Shown: piece by piece, positions 9,896 to 19,591 of the stretch
How positions within the stretch are numbered: the stretch's first letter is position 1
Layout of the letters: each line of letters opens with the position of its first letter
Source: Alteromonas macleodii ATCC 27126
Lineage (GTDB): Bacteria; Pseudomonadota; Gammaproteobacteria; Enterobacterales; Alteromonadaceae
Direction of reading: 5' to 3'
Assembly: GCF_000172635.2 (NCBI RefSeq)
Contig: NC_018632.1
Span: 868,001 to 932,000, forward strand
Length of the DNA: 64,000 nucleotides
Notes under the pieces: model-generated
What the model was told of the DNA's origin: nothing
Database searches by the model: none
The model's input: the letters and a program-made list of their open reading frames with translations, nothing else
Translations under genes and position numbers: made by a program

Positions 9896-11116
9896 ATGGA
9901 TTCAACGTCACGCCCCAGCCTGTTTCAGCGCTACATGAATGGCAGTTTGGTACTGCAAATTATCATTGGTATCGTATGCGGTATTGCGATAGCGAGTTTT
10001 TCACCTTCAGCTGCTCAATCAGCAGGGCTATTGGGTAACTTATTTGTAAAAGCCTTAAAAGCAATAGCTCCTTTATTGGTTTTTGTTTTGGTCATGGCAT
10101 CCATTGCCAACCATAAGCAAAACGAGCAAACCTTTATCAAACCCGTGCTTGTGCTTTATTTGATGGGCACACTACTGGCCGCGCTCACCGCCGTGTTGGC
10201 AAGCTTTGCTTTTCCTACAAGCTTAAGCTTAGTGACTTCAGAAGTTAGCCAAGCTGCGCCGAAAGGTGTATCGGAAGTCCTTACTACTTTGCTTTATAAC
10301 ATGGTAGATAATCCGGTAAATGCATTAGTAAATGGAAATTACATTGGTATTCTCACGTGGGCTGTAGGTCTAGGTTTAGGTCTTCGTCATGCTAGCGAGG
10401 CAACGAAAGCGCTACTTCAAAATATGGCAGATAGCGTAACAACCGTGGTGGGTTTTGTTATTAAACTCGCGCCCTTCGGTATTTTCGGCTTGGTAGCTAA
10501 TACCATTGCTACAACGGGCTTTGAAGCATTGCTTGGTTACTCTCATTTACTAACGGTACTGATTGGCGCGATGCTATTTATCGCACTTGTGACCAACCCC
10601 TTGTTAGTATTTCTGGCAACCAAAAAGAATCCTTATCCTTTGGTGTTCAAATGCCTGAAAGAAAGCGGTATTACAGCGTTTTTCACCCGTAGTTCGGCGG
10701 CGAATATTCCGGTAAACATGGCGCTGTGTAAACGCTTAAAGCTTGATGAAGACACCTATTCGGTATCTATTCCGTTAGGCGCCACGATTAATATGGCTGG
10801 GGCTGCAATCACAATAACCGTGTTGACGCTAGCTGCGGTTAATACCTTGGGAATCGCTGTAGATTTCCCTACTGCTGTATTGTTAAGCGTTATCGCTGCG
10901 GTATCGGCATGTGGAAGTTCAGGTGTTGCAGGTGGTTCGCTACTGCTTATTCCGCTTGCCTGTAGCCTGTTTAATATACCCAATGAAGTGGCTATGCAGG
11001 TGGTTGCGGTGGGCTTTATTGTTGGCGTACTGCAAGATTCTGCTGAAACAGCATTAAATAGCTCCACCGATGTCTTGTTTACCGCCGCTGCGTGTGAAAG
11101 GGCAGGCGGCCAGTAA
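9896..11116 (+). CDS. sstT: Serine/threonine:Na+ symporter SstT
   Basis: Inner-membrane serine/threonine:sodium symporter of the DAACS family. The protein matches remembered E. coli SstT closely along its whole length, including [47 protein letters not shown] and [20 protein letters not shown]. An upstream in-frame ATG at 9860 would add 12 residues; the ATG at 9896 ([19 protein letters not shown]) aligns with the E. coli N-terminus and is chosen here. It is monocistronic, convergent with the hutIG operon. Confidence 0.93.
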   Translation: MDSTSRPSLFQRYMNGSLVLQIIIGIVCGIAIASFSPSAAQSAGLLGNLFVKALKAIAPLLVFVLVMASIANHKQNEQTFIKPVLVLYLMGTLLAALTAVLASFAFPTSLSLVTSEVSQAAPKGVSEVLTTLLYNMVDNPVNALVNGNYIGILTWAVGLGLGLRHASEATKALLQNMADSVTTVVGFVIKLAPFGIFGLVANTIATTGFEALLGYSHLLTVLIGAMLFIALVTNPLLVFLATKKNPYPLVFKCLKESGITAFFTRSSAANIPVNMALCKRLKLDEDTYSVSIPLGATINMAGAAITITVLTLAAVNTLGIAVDFPTAVLLSVIAAVSACGSSGVAGGSLLLIPLACSLFNIPNEVAMQVVAVGFIVGVLQDSAETALNSSTDVLFTAAACERAGGQ

Positions 11117-11151
11117 ACATAAAAGCGTCAAACATAACAGCGTTAAACAGT

Positions 11152-12120
11152 TTAGGTGTGCGAACTTACTGCATCTACTGCTTCAAAAATTAGCCGTGCA
11201 GCCAGCTTTGCTGTGCGGCTATCAATATCATAATTGGGGTTCATTTCCGCAACGTCACACAGTTTCCATTGATATCCGTAAGTACTTTGGTGCTGTGCTA
11301 AAAAGTGTAGCGTGTTGATAACAAGTGTGGGGGATATTCCCAATGCACTGGGCGCGCTAACGCCAGGTGCTTGTGCTGCTGGAAATGCATCTAAACATAC
11401 AGTGACGTAAAGCTCATCGATGTCTTTTAGCATCGGAGATAGTAGCTCATCTATTCGCTGCATACACAGTGATTCATCATTTAACGCCACATCGGTTAAA
11501 TAGCGCGTGTTGGAAGTATTGGCAAAGTTAAACAGCGCTGGTGTATTGGCTGCTTTCGATACGCCCAAACAAGCGTAATGAAACGGTGTGTCGTGTAGCT
11601 GGCAGTGATCATACACTTGCCTGAACGGCGTACCTGAACTGGTGTTTGGTGAAGGCTTTCTTAAATCAAAATGGGCGTCGAAATTAATAATTCCAATGCG
11701 GGCGCTTTCGGGCTTAGCATTGAAAACCCCTTGATAGCTACCCCATGCAATTTCATGTCCCCCTCCCAGACCGATGACCAAACCATCATTTTGCTTGAGC
11801 GCATAGCAAATGGCGTCAGCATATTGGGTTTGTGCCTGGGCTAAGTTCTCTTTAGCGGTAACATTCCCTAAATCAGCCAATGCTGCGCTTGGCCAGTGCC
11901 AGGGTAAGTTTGCCAGTGCCTGGCGAATAGCGTTTGGACCAGCAGCTGCACCTACGCGGCCTTTGTTAAATGCCACACCTAAATCACTCTCAAAACCAAC
12001 AAGGGTAACGGCGTTGGCTAATGAATTATCTTCGCCGACTTCAAGTTCGTTAACTTTTTGATGCCAACGTAGGCCCTCAATGCCGTCTTCACTGTCTATT
12101 CTGCCTTGCCACTTAAACAT
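11152..12120 (-). CDS. hutG: Formimidoylglutamase HutG
   Basis: Arginase-superfamily Mn-dependent hydrolase that converts N-formimino-glutamate to glutamate and formamide, the last step of this histidine degradation route. Metal-binding motifs are visible: GGGHEIAWG, NFDAHFDLR and the HutG-type CLDAFPAAQAPGVSAP. The frame runs back to 12159, but the ATG at 12120 (MFKWQGRIDSEDG) is the sensible start. It overlaps the end of hutI by 8 bases, implying translational coupling in a hutI-hutG operon. Use of formamide-releasing HutG fits the absence of hutF here. Confidence 0.92.
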   Translation of the reverse strand: MFKWQGRIDSEDGIEGLRWHQKVNELEVGEDNSLANAVTLVGFESDLGVAFNKGRVGAAAGPNAIRQALANLPWHWPSAALADLGNVTAKENLAQAQTQYADAICYALKQNDGLVIGLGGGHEIAWGSYQGVFNAKPESARIGIINFDAHFDLRKPSPNTSSGTPFRQVYDHCQLHDTPFHYACLGVSKAANTPALFNFANTSNTRYLTDVALNDESLCMQRIDELLSPMLKDIDELYVTVCLDAFPAAQAPGVSAPSALGISPTLVINTLHFLAQHQSTYGYQWKLCDVAEMNPNYDIDSRTAKLAARLIFEAVDAVSSHT

Positions 12121-13372
12121 GTTTACCTTCCTTAAACACCGCAACGGGGCGGTGGCCATTAATACAATAGGCGAGCTCTGCCGGCGTTTCGATATCCCAA
12201 AGTGTTAAGTCAGCAAGCTTACCTGCTTCAATAACACCTCGGTCGTGCAGCCCAAGTGCGCTAGCCGCGTGTGCAGTGGCGCCGCGTAGCGCTTCTTCTG
12301 GCGTAAGTTGAAACAGCACACACCCCATATTTATCGCGGTAAGGATTGAGGCTAACGGCGAACTACCTGGATTAAAGTCAGTGGCTAAGGCCATGGGCAC
12401 ATTGTGCGCCCTTAGGGCGTCTACCGGCGGCTTTTGAACTTCACTTAAGTAATAAAAAGCGCCTGGTAAAAGTACGGCAACGGTGCCACTTTGGGCAAGT
12501 AAGGGAATATCGCTGTCAGCTAAATATTCAATGTGATCTACCGATAGTGCGCCGTACTTAGCTGCTAGCACTGCGCCTTTGCTGTCGCTAAGCTGTTCTA
12601 CATGAGCTTTAATGGGTAAACCGTGCTGCTGTGCGCAGCTAAACACTCGTTCTGTTTGTGAAGTTGAAAATCCAATAGTTTCACAAAATACATCAACGGC
12701 GTCAGCTAAGTTTTGCGAAGCAATGTGAGGAAGTGCCTCGTTGCAAATGAAATCGATATATCCTTCTGAGTCGTCAGCAAATTCATTGGGCAGGGCGTGA
12801 GCGCCTAAATAGGTAGTTTTAATACTCACAGGAAGATGCTGCTCAAGGGATTTAGCCACGCGTAACATACGCACTTCAGTGTCTAAATCCAGCCCGTAAC
12901 CTGATTTGACTTCAATGGTGGTAACACCTTCTTCGCACAGTCGCTTTGCGCGTTTTATCGCAGTGTGAAGCAGAGTGTTTTCGTCAGAGCGTCGAGTTTT
13001 TTCAACCGTCCCTTTAATGCCACCGCCGCGCTGCGCAATGTCTACATAACTTGCGCCCTGCAATCGCATTTCGAATTCTTCGGCGCGATTGCCGCCATAC
13101 ACTAGATGCGTATGACAATCGATGAAGCCAGGCAATAGCCACGGGTGTTTGGGCGTCGAACCTTCATTTTGGGGAATTAGGGTAGTGGCATCTATTACGC
13201 TTTTGGCCTGCTCAAACACGTCGTCTAGTGAGTCATCGCAAGGAAGTAACGCAGCAATTTTGCCGTCTTTTATGGCAATGGCGTGTGGCGGTAATTCGCC
13301 ATAGGGCAACTTGTTGTCTTGCATAGACGCAATGCGAACATTGTAAATAAGCGTGTCGTACTGATAACCCAT
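12113..13372 (-). CDS. hutI: Imidazolonepropionase HutI
   Basis: Amidohydrolase that opens 4-imidazolone-5-propionate to N-formimino-glutamate, third step of histidine catabolism. The metal-binding GFIDCHTHLVYGG motif, HVEQLSDSKGA, and ATDFNPGSSP (metal Asp) are present. Two starts are possible: GTG at 13384 or ATG at 13372; the latter has GGAG six bases upstream and is preferred. First gene of the leftward hutIG operon, divergent from hutC across a perfect palindrome that is the likely HutC operator. Confidence 0.93.
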   Translation of the reverse strand: MGYQYDTLIYNVRIASMQDNKLPYGELPPHAIAIKDGKIAALLPCDDSLDDVFEQAKSVIDATTLIPQNEGSTPKHPWLLPGFIDCHTHLVYGGNRAEEFEMRLQGASYVDIAQRGGGIKGTVEKTRRSDENTLLHTAIKRAKRLCEEGVTTIEVKSGYGLDLDTEVRMLRVAKSLEQHLPVSIKTTYLGAHALPNEFADDSEGYIDFICNEALPHIASQNLADAVDVFCETIGFSTSQTERVFSCAQQHGLPIKAHVEQLSDSKGAVLAAKYGALSVDHIEYLADSDIPLLAQSGTVAVLLPGAFYYLSEVQKPPVDALRAHNVPMALATDFNPGSSPLASILTAINMGCVLFQLTPEEALRGATAHAASALGLHDRGVIEAGKLADLTLWDIETPAELAYCINGHRPVAVFKEGKHV

Positions 13373-13498
13373 ATCGTGCTCCACTCTAAGCCACCTCTTG
13401 TCTGGTTTTTTCGTTTAATTGGTCGTCTAGCTCTTTTTCTGGCTTTGTCCAGAATCTTTACTGAAACGCAGTGTAAATTTTGAGTTCAGTGTACTTGT

Positions 13499-13522
13499 GC
13501 ATACTTGTATATACAAGTATGC
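13499..13522. promoter_or_regulatory. Probable HutC operator, perfect 24-bp palindrome
   Basis: The 12-base half-site GCATACTTGTAT is followed directly by its reverse complement. The core TTGTATATACAA matches the TGTA-N2-TACA pattern known for HutC repressors. It sits between the divergent hutI and hutC starts, about 40 bases before the hutC ATG, so one site could govern both operons and autoregulate hutC. Urocanate is the usual inducer in this family. Confidence 0.8.
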
Positions 13523-13564
13523 TGTTATCATATTATTAACAATTTAGTTGTGAATGGCCACGAT

Positions 13565-14389
13565 ATGCAACCTCGGTACAGAGTAATTAAGACAGCAATT
13601 TTGGATGCCATCGAAAGTGGTGAGATGAAGCCGGGTAGCCAAGTGCCTTCAGAAAACCAACTTGCCCAGCAGCACGGTGTAAGCCGAATGACTGCTAGAA
13701 GAGCGTTAAGTGAAATGGTGGACGAGGGCATTTTAATGCGCAGCCAGGGGATAGGCACCTTTGTGTCAGATAGTCGCCCTATGAGCTCAATGCTTGAGAT
13801 TAAAAGTATTCGCGATGAAATAGAGCAGCGGGGGCATAGATACACCAACGAAATATTGGTGTTGGAAACCTCGCCAGCCAGTGATGCTATTGCTCAGCGA
13901 CTGGGAATCGATGTGGGAGAGCCAGTATTCCATAGCATTATCGTACACTGCGAGAACAATCTACCCGTGCAGTATGAAGACAGGTGGGTTAACCCAGCGT
14001 GGATTAACGACTATTTAGATAAAGATTTTAAAGCTCAAACTGCAAACTTTTATTTGAATCAGGTCGCGCCCCTTTCACAAGCCGATCACAGCGTAGAAGC
14101 TGTGGTTGTTGAAAAAGATATTGCACAAGCACTATTGATTAAGCCTAAAGAGCCGTGCCTGAAAATTACGCGACGAACCTTCTCTCGAGTGCCCAGCGCA
14201 ATAACCAGCGATGAGAGCAATATTGGCGAGTCGTCAACGGCAAATGCTCAGATAAAGAACGGTTTAAGGGCTACGTCAGATTCACCCTTAAATAATAGCT
14301 CCAAAGCGAGTTCAAGCGCAGTGGTTAGCCACGCGGTGCTGTATCACCCAGGTAGTCGATACCGCTTGGGAGGACACTTGGAGTTCTAA
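13565..14389 (+). CDS. hutC: Histidine utilisation repressor HutC (GntR/UbiC-like)
   Basis: GntR-family regulator. The N-terminal winged helix (SQVPSENQLAQQHGVSRMTARRAL, about residues 25-48) is followed by a UTRA effector domain (HSIIVHCENNLPVQYEDRWVNP) expected to bind urocanate. The start at ATG 13565 (MQPRYRVIKTAILDAI) fits the family; the frame extends to a TTG at 13505 that lies inside the operator palindrome and is unlikely. A low-complexity Ser/Asn/Ala-rich insertion of about 45 residues near residues 215-260 interrupts the UTRA domain, which is unusual. First gene of hutC-hutU-hutH. Confidence 0.92.
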   Translation: MQPRYRVIKTAILDAIESGEMKPGSQVPSENQLAQQHGVSRMTARRALSEMVDEGILMRSQGIGTFVSDSRPMSSMLEIKSIRDEIEQRGHRYTNEILVLETSPASDAIAQRLGIDVGEPVFHSIIVHCENNLPVQYEDRWVNPAWINDYLDKDFKAQTANFYLNQVAPLSQADHSVEAVVVEKDIAQALLIKPKEPCLKITRRTFSRVPSAITSDESNIGESSTANAQIKNGLRATSDSPLNNSSKASSSAVVSHAVLYHPGSRYRLGGHLEF

Positions 14390-14444
14390 GTGTCATTGCG
14401 CCAAAGGCGCTAGCAACTCATTACTTTCTAAAAAGATGACACTT
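14388..14444. promoter_or_regulatory. Hairpin region between hutC and hutU
   Basis: AAGTGTCAT (14388-14396) can pair with ATGACACTT (14436-14444), enclosing a small GCGCC-AAA-GGCGC hairpin (14398-14410). It lies in the hutC-hutU gap with no T-run after it. It may set relative expression or protect the mRNA end; the function is not shown. Confidence 0.35.
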
Positions 14445-14494
14445 CCTAATAAAAAACAAATCGGCAAACGTAAGAATATGCCTAGGAGAAGTTT

Positions 14495-16234
14495 ATGAAA
14501 CGCCTCGACCCTACAAGAGAAATACGTGCCCCAAGAGGCAGTACGTTAAATGCGAAGAGCTGGCAAACTGAAGCGCCGCTTCGCATGTTAATGAATAACC
14601 TGGATCCAGACGTTGCGGAGCATCCGCAAAATTTGGTGGTTTACGGCGGTATTGGGCGTGCGGCCCGTGACTGGGCGTCTTACGACAAAATTGTAGAAGT
14701 ACTCAAGCGTTTAAATACTGATGAGACGTTGCTGGTTCAATCAGGCAAACCTGTTGGGGTATTTCCCACTCACGAAAATGCACCTCGTGTGTTAATTGCT
14801 AACTCTAACCTTGTACCGCATTGGGCAAACTGGGAGCACTTTAACGCTCTGGATAAAGAAGGTTTGATGATGTACGGGCAAATGACCGCAGGGTCATGGA
14901 TATACATAGGCTCGCAAGGCATTGTCCAGGGTACTTATGAAACGTTTGTGAGCGTGGCCAAAACGCATTTTGAAGGAAGCGCTGAAGGACGCTGGATTTT
15001 GACTGGTGGCTTGGGCGGTATGGGCGGAGCACAGCCTTTAGCTGCAACCATGGCTGGCTTTTCAATGGTAGCTGTGGAGGTGGATGAAACTCGCATAGAT
15101 TTCAGAATTCGCACGGGCTATTTGGACAAAAAAGCGCATTCGTTAGATGAAGCCATGCAACTCCTAGAAGAAGCCAAAGAAGCTGGGAAGCCTGTATCAA
15201 TTGGCCTATTAGGCAATGCCGCTGAAGTCTTTCCCGATATGCTAGCTAAAGGGATTGTTCCCGACGTTGTGACCGACCAAACCAGTGCGCACGATCCGTT
15301 GAATGGCTATCTACCAGTGGGGTGGACGCTAGATCAAGCTGAGGCGCAGCGTAAAAAAGACGAAGCGGGTGTTGTGAAAAGTGCTAAACAGTCGATGGCG
15401 CTGCAAGTTAAAGCAATGCTTGGTTTCCAACAAGCTGGCGCTGCTACTCTTGATTATGGCAACAACATTAGACAAATGGCGCTAGAAGAGGGTATTGAGC
15501 ATGCGTTCGATTTCCCAGGTTTCGTTCCTGCTTATATTCGACCGCTTTTTTGTCAGGGCATAGGGCCTTTCAGATGGGCTGCGCTGTCAGGCGATCCGGA
15601 AGATATCTATAAAACGGACGCGAAAGTTAAAGAGCTTATACCCGGCAACCCCCATCTACATAACTGGCTAGATATGGCCAAAGAACGCATTCAATTCCAA
15701 GGCCTGCCCGCGCGTATTTGCTGGGTGGGGCTGGGTGAAAGACAAAAGCTGGGGCTTGCCTTTAATGAAATGGTTCGCAGTGGCGAGCTAAGCGCGCCAG
15801 TTGTGATTGGACGGGATCATCTCGACTCTGGTTCGGTAGCTTCACCCAATAGAGAAACCGAGGCCATGCTCGATGGTTCAGATGCCGTTTCGGACTGGCC
15901 GCTGCTGAACGCCCTGCTAAATACAGCGGGTGGTGCAACCTGGGTAAGCCTTCATCATGGTGGCGGTGTAGGAATGGGTTTTAGCCAACACTCGGGTGTA
16001 GTGATTGTTTGTGACGGTTCGGACGAAGCGGCTGAGCGTATTGCTCGGGTTCTTCATAACGACCCTGCCACGGGCGTAATGCGTCATGCAGATGCAGGCT
16101 ACGACATTGCAAAAGACTGTGCTGCCAAGCACAACTTGGATCTTCCCATGATCAATAACGCGGCTAATAATCAAAGCCCTGATGGAACAAGCACACATTC
16201 AAGCGCGAACAAAAGCTTTGGTGGGGAGAAATAG
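14495..16234 (+). CDS. hutU: Urocanate hydratase HutU
   Basis: Converts urocanate to 4-imidazolone-5-propionate using tightly bound NAD+, step two of histidine catabolism. 579 residues, a little longer than usual because of a polar C-terminal tail ([19 protein letters not shown]). Family features include [14 protein letters not shown] near the N-terminus, the glycine-rich [19 protein letters not shown], the active-site Cys in [12 protein letters not shown], and [16 protein letters not shown]. The start ATG has a clear AGGAG. It ends 2 bases before hutH, so the two are tightly coupled. Confidence 0.95.
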   Translation: MKRLDPTREIRAPRGSTLNAKSWQTEAPLRMLMNNLDPDVAEHPQNLVVYGGIGRAARDWASYDKIVEVLKRLNTDETLLVQSGKPVGVFPTHENAPRVLIANSNLVPHWANWEHFNALDKEGLMMYGQMTAGSWIYIGSQGIVQGTYETFVSVAKTHFEGSAEGRWILTGGLGGMGGAQPLAATMAGFSMVAVEVDETRIDFRIRTGYLDKKAHSLDEAMQLLEEAKEAGKPVSIGLLGNAAEVFPDMLAKGIVPDVVTDQTSAHDPLNGYLPVGWTLDQAEAQRKKDEAGVVKSAKQSMALQVKAMLGFQQAGAATLDYGNNIRQMALEEGIEHAFDFPGFVPAYIRPLFCQGIGPFRWAALSGDPEDIYKTDAKVKELIPGNPHLHNWLDMAKERIQFQGLPARICWVGLGERQKLGLAFNEMVRSGELSAPVVIGRDHLDSGSVASPNRETEAMLDGSDAVSDWPLLNALLNTAGGATWVSLHHGGGVGMGFSQHSGVVIVCDGSDEAAERIARVLHNDPATGVMRHADAGYDIAKDCAAKHNLDLPMINNAANNQSPDGTSTHSSANKSFGGEK

Positions 16235-16236
16235 TC

Positions 16237-17820
16237 ATGTCGCATTCGTCTTTTATTACTGAAAACGGTGGTGTTAAGCAGCTTAATCTTGTGCCAGGTA
16301 CATTGACGTTAGATCAGTTACGGGAAGTACATCGAAGCCACGTTCATTTATCGTTAGATGAAAGCGCAGTACCCGCTATAAACGCCGCCGAGCAAGTAGT
16401 GCTTAATGTCATTAAAGAAAACCGGACTGTCTATGGCATCAATACCGGCTTTGGTTTGTTGGCTAATACTCGTATTAATGTTGATGAGTTAGAGCTATTA
16501 CAGCGCAGTATTGTGTTATCGCACGCGGCCGGTACGGGCGACTTTATGCAAGAAGATACTGTGCGCCTGCTCATGCTGTTAAAAATTAACTCCTTGGCCC
16601 GTGGTTATTCTGGCATTCGCCTCAGCGTAATAGAAGCGCTCATTACCTTGTTTAATGCACAGGTTTATCCCGCCATTCCTGAAAAAGGCTCGGTAGGCGC
16701 CAGCGGCGACTTAGCGCCTTTAGCACACATGAGTGTGGTGCTGTTAGGGGAAGGGGAAGCTTTTTATAAAGGAGAGAGAATTAGTGCAGCCCAAGCCCTT
16801 GAAATAGCCGGCATGCAGCCAATTGCGCTGGCACCCAAAGAAGGCTTAGCACTGTTAAACGGCACACAAGCCTCGACAGCGTTTGCACTTCAGGGGCTGT
16901 TTTATACTGAAAATGCGCTTCATAGTGCTATTGGTATTGGTGCGCTTACTGTTGAGGCCGCGTTAGGTTCCCGCGTGCCGTTCGACGCGCGGATCCACGA
17001 AGTGCGTGGCCACAAAAGCCAGAGCGATGTGGCGACTGCGTTTAGAATATTGCTAGACACCTCAGAGATTGGCCATTCACATCAACGGTGTGAAAAAGTG
17101 CAAGACCCATACTCTCTGCGTTGCCAGCCACAGGTGATGGGAGCGTGTTTACAGCAAATGCGCTATGCCCAAGAGATTTTGGTGGTTGAAGCTAATGGAG
17201 TAAGTGACAACCCGTTGGTTTTTGTTGAAAATAATGATGACGCTGATACGCCAACTGGCGATATTCTATCTGGCGGAAACTTTCATGCGGAAACCGTGGC
17301 AATGGCGGCAGATATGCTGGCTATTGCACTATCTGAAATTGGCGCACTGTCGGAGCGCAGAATGTCGTTAATGATTGATACGCATTTAAGTGGTTTGCCA
17401 CCGTTCCTGGTTGAAAATGGTGGGGTAAACTCGGGCTTCATGATTGCGCAGGTTACCTGTGCGGCGCTTGCTAGTGAAAACAAAACCCTGGCGCACCCCG
17501 CATCTATCGATTCGTTGCCTACGTCTGCGAACCAAGAAGACCACGTGTCTATGGCTACCTTCGCCGCGAGGCGTTTACGAGATATTTTCGATAACGTGGC
17601 AGGTATATTGGCCATTGAGTGGTTAGCGGCCTGCCAAGGGTTAGATTTCAGGAAGCCGTTTAAAACCAGCGAAAAGCTCCAAGTGTTGATGCAGCTACTA
17701 AGAGACCAAGTGCCGTTTTACGACAAAGACCGCTATTTTGCGCCAGACATTGAAAAGGCCAAGCAACTTATTAAGCAGCACGACCTTATGGATAAGACAC
17801 AGTTAAACCTGTTAGTCTAA
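16237..17820 (+). CDS. hutH: Histidine ammonia-lyase HutH
   Basis: First step of histidine degradation: L-histidine to urocanate and ammonia. The MIO cofactor precursor Ala-Ser-Gly lies in [16 protein letters not shown], with further family motifs [15 protein letters not shown] and [15 protein letters not shown]. 527 residues, slightly longer than the typical 510. The start ATG follows the hutU stop at once. With hutU, hutI and hutG the pathway to glutamate and formamide is complete in this window; a dedicated histidine transporter is not seen here. Confidence 0.95.
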   Translation: MSHSSFITENGGVKQLNLVPGTLTLDQLREVHRSHVHLSLDESAVPAINAAEQVVLNVIKENRTVYGINTGFGLLANTRINVDELELLQRSIVLSHAAGTGDFMQEDTVRLLMLLKINSLARGYSGIRLSVIEALITLFNAQVYPAIPEKGSVGASGDLAPLAHMSVVLLGEGEAFYKGERISAAQALEIAGMQPIALAPKEGLALLNGTQASTAFALQGLFYTENALHSAIGIGALTVEAALGSRVPFDARIHEVRGHKSQSDVATAFRILLDTSEIGHSHQRCEKVQDPYSLRCQPQVMGACLQQMRYAQEILVVEANGVSDNPLVFVENNDDADTPTGDILSGGNFHAETVAMAADMLAIALSEIGALSERRMSLMIDTHLSGLPPFLVENGGVNSGFMIAQVTCAALASENKTLAHPASIDSLPTSANQEDHVSMATFAARRLRDIFDNVAGILAIEWLAACQGLDFRKPFKTSEKLQVLMQLLRDQVPFYDKDRYFAPDIEKAKQLIKQHDLMDKTQLNLLV

Positions 17821-17888
17821 AATGATCACAGGCTCGGTATTTCGAGTAAACAAATAAAGATCATAAATAGAGTAGAGGTGGGAATGAT

Positions 17889-18431
17889 ATGAAAACAAAT
17901 GGACGTTGGTTAAGTTCATACGAGGCTCGTACTTCTATGAAAGGCACTTTTAAGAGCGGCTCTTTTGTGAAAAGCACTGTGCTGGGGTTACTCGCCGCAT
18001 CGGTGTTTACGTTGGCAGGCTGTAGCGACAGCGAAGTGGGCGATGTGTCTCTTGGTCTTTTTACCACAAAAGACATTAAAATTGATGCGCTTCAAGACCC
18101 CATAGTGACAGGTGTAACCTGCCATATTTCAAGTATTGAAGCGAACCTTGATTTGTCGGATCCATCAGACAGTTCAATCGCGTGCAGACAAACCGGCCCT
18201 ATTACGGCTGAGATGTTAAACGCCATTGATAAGTCAGATTCAGGTGAAGTAATTTTTAAAAAATCTAAGAGCGTGTTTTTCAAAAACATGAAGCTTCGAA
18301 GAATTTACGATGCCGACTCAAAAACGCTGATTTACTTGTCTTACAGCACCAAAGAGACATCTGGCAGCTATAAACATAGTTTGTCTACGGTACCACTGTG
18401 GGAAACGCTAGCGTTTAAAAAGCCCGCGTAG
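17889..18431 (+). CDS. CreA-like lipoprotein
   Basis: 180-residue protein of the CreA family (Pfam CreA; function unknown). The GDVSLGLFTTKDIKIDA and DPIVTGVTCHISSI stretches are typical. An N-terminal hydrophobic segment ends in LAGC, a lipobox, so a membrane-anchored lipoprotein is likely, unlike E. coli CreA. The ATG at 17889 is preceded by GGTGGGAA; a second ATG at 17937 would start closer to the signal peptide and is also possible. Confidence 0.75.
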   Translation: MKTNGRWLSSYEARTSMKGTFKSGSFVKSTVLGLLAASVFTLAGCSDSEVGDVSLGLFTTKDIKIDALQDPIVTGVTCHISSIEANLDLSDPSDSSIACRQTGPITAEMLNAIDKSDSGEVIFKKSKSVFFKNMKLRRIYDADSKTLIYLSYSTKETSGSYKHSLSTVPLWETLAFKKPA

Positions 18432-18468
18432 CGAAACGCATCAACTCAATATTAAAAAGCCCTCTTAC

Positions 18469-18915
18469 ATGAGGGCTCCTAATCACGAAATGTCGCTTGA
18501 GCTTTTTGAAAGAACGTGGGGAAGAGGAAATTACTGGTATTTGGCACCAGTTCCTCCTAATGTAACCTCGCCTGAGATGACACCGTTCACTTATGTAAGT
18601 GCGGCTTACGACATGCTTAAAGTGGGAGATAAAGCGCGTTCATTGGCGTTTTTGGAAACCGCGTCGCATACATGGCCAACGTACTGGTTAAGTTATTTCC
18701 TGATTGCCAATTATTACTTAGAGCAAAACGACAACCAAGCAGTGGCTTGGTTTGAGAAAGGCTATGAAGTGGGGCAGCACCAACATGTTTATGTTCACAA
18801 CTACGTATTAGCTTTGCGCGAAAACAACATGCCCGAGAAGGCAAATACAATTCTAAAACAGGGGCTTGAACGCTTTCCCAATAACGAACCGCTGTTAACA
18901 TTGGCTGAGAAATAA
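18469..18915 (+). CDS. Small TPR-like protein
   Basis: 148-residue soluble protein with TPR-like helical pairs in the C-terminal two thirds (AAYDMLKVGDKARSLAFLETA, YYLEQNDNQAVAWFEKGYEVG, LRENNMPEKANTILKQGLERFP). Probably a protein-interaction module; no partner can be named. The start is uncertain: the ATG at 18469 falls in the loop of a small hairpin (AGCCCTC/GAGGGCT, 18457-18476), while the ATG at 18490 (MSLELFERTWG) avoids it. Neither has a strong RBS. Confidence 0.6.
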   Translation: MRAPNHEMSLELFERTWGRGNYWYLAPVPPNVTSPEMTPFTYVSAAYDMLKVGDKARSLAFLETASHTWPTYWLSYFLIANYYLEQNDNQAVAWFEKGYEVGQHQHVYVHNYVLALRENNMPEKANTILKQGLERFPNNEPLLTLAEK

Positions 18916-18994
18916 ACCTAAACTTTAAGAGTATTCGCATTTACGAAAACTTATCGTCTACTATTAACCTAGGAAGTAATTGTGAAAGTAGGCT

Positions 18995-19405
18995 ATGCCA
19001 AAAATACTGAGCTCATCAACAATTTCGTACGAGAACGGAGTAGTCACCACTCGACTCTATGGCGCGTTTAATGAAAAAAGTGCGGAAGACTACAGCGATC
19101 GTCTTTTTAAACTAGTCATAGGACTGAATCAACGACCCTTTTCCCTTCTGGCAGATATTAGCCAAGTTGAAGGTGCAACTCCTGAGGCCTTCGACATACT
19201 CAAGCGTATTATAAAACGGCTTCCTGATATGGGATTAATCGCGAAAGCTTATGTTTATAAAGGACCTGTTATACGCGGAATAATGTTTCAGAGGATCCCC
19301 GAGCTCAAAAGTATGGATTATCTTTTTTTCACAGATATTGACGAAGCTTCTTTGTGGTTGTCTCGCGAATATGAACGCAAACTATCTCTGCTCTCTGATT
19401 CCTAA
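18995..19405 (+). CDS. SpoIIAA-like/STAS-fold small protein
   Basis: 136-residue cytoplasmic protein whose layout resembles SpoIIAA-like/STAS folds: a beta strand with ENGVVTTRLYGAFNEKSAEDY, a central strand with SLLADISQVEGATPEAF, then IAKAYVYKGPVIRGIMF. Related proteins in marine gammaproteobacteria are uncharacterised. It is monocistronic. The assignment rests on pattern only, and the function is unknown. Confidence 0.55.
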   Translation: MPKILSSSTISYENGVVTTRLYGAFNEKSAEDYSDRLFKLVIGLNQRPFSLLADISQVEGATPEAFDILKRIIKRLPDMGLIAKAYVYKGPVIRGIMFQRIPELKSMDYLFFTDIDEASLWLSREYERKLSLLSDS

Positions 19406-19591
19406 TTAGCCTGTAATAAGTTAATAGCGCAATTAACTATCTCATTTCCCACATCTGGTTGGTGCAGTTAACTCTAGTGGTTAACCCCTATGGTGGATGG
19501 GCGTTTTTTGCTCGATCCTAATTTGGTTAACGCTATCTAGTCGTTGCTCAGTATTAACGCTGAACGCATTGATAGCTCCAAATTTTAAGGA

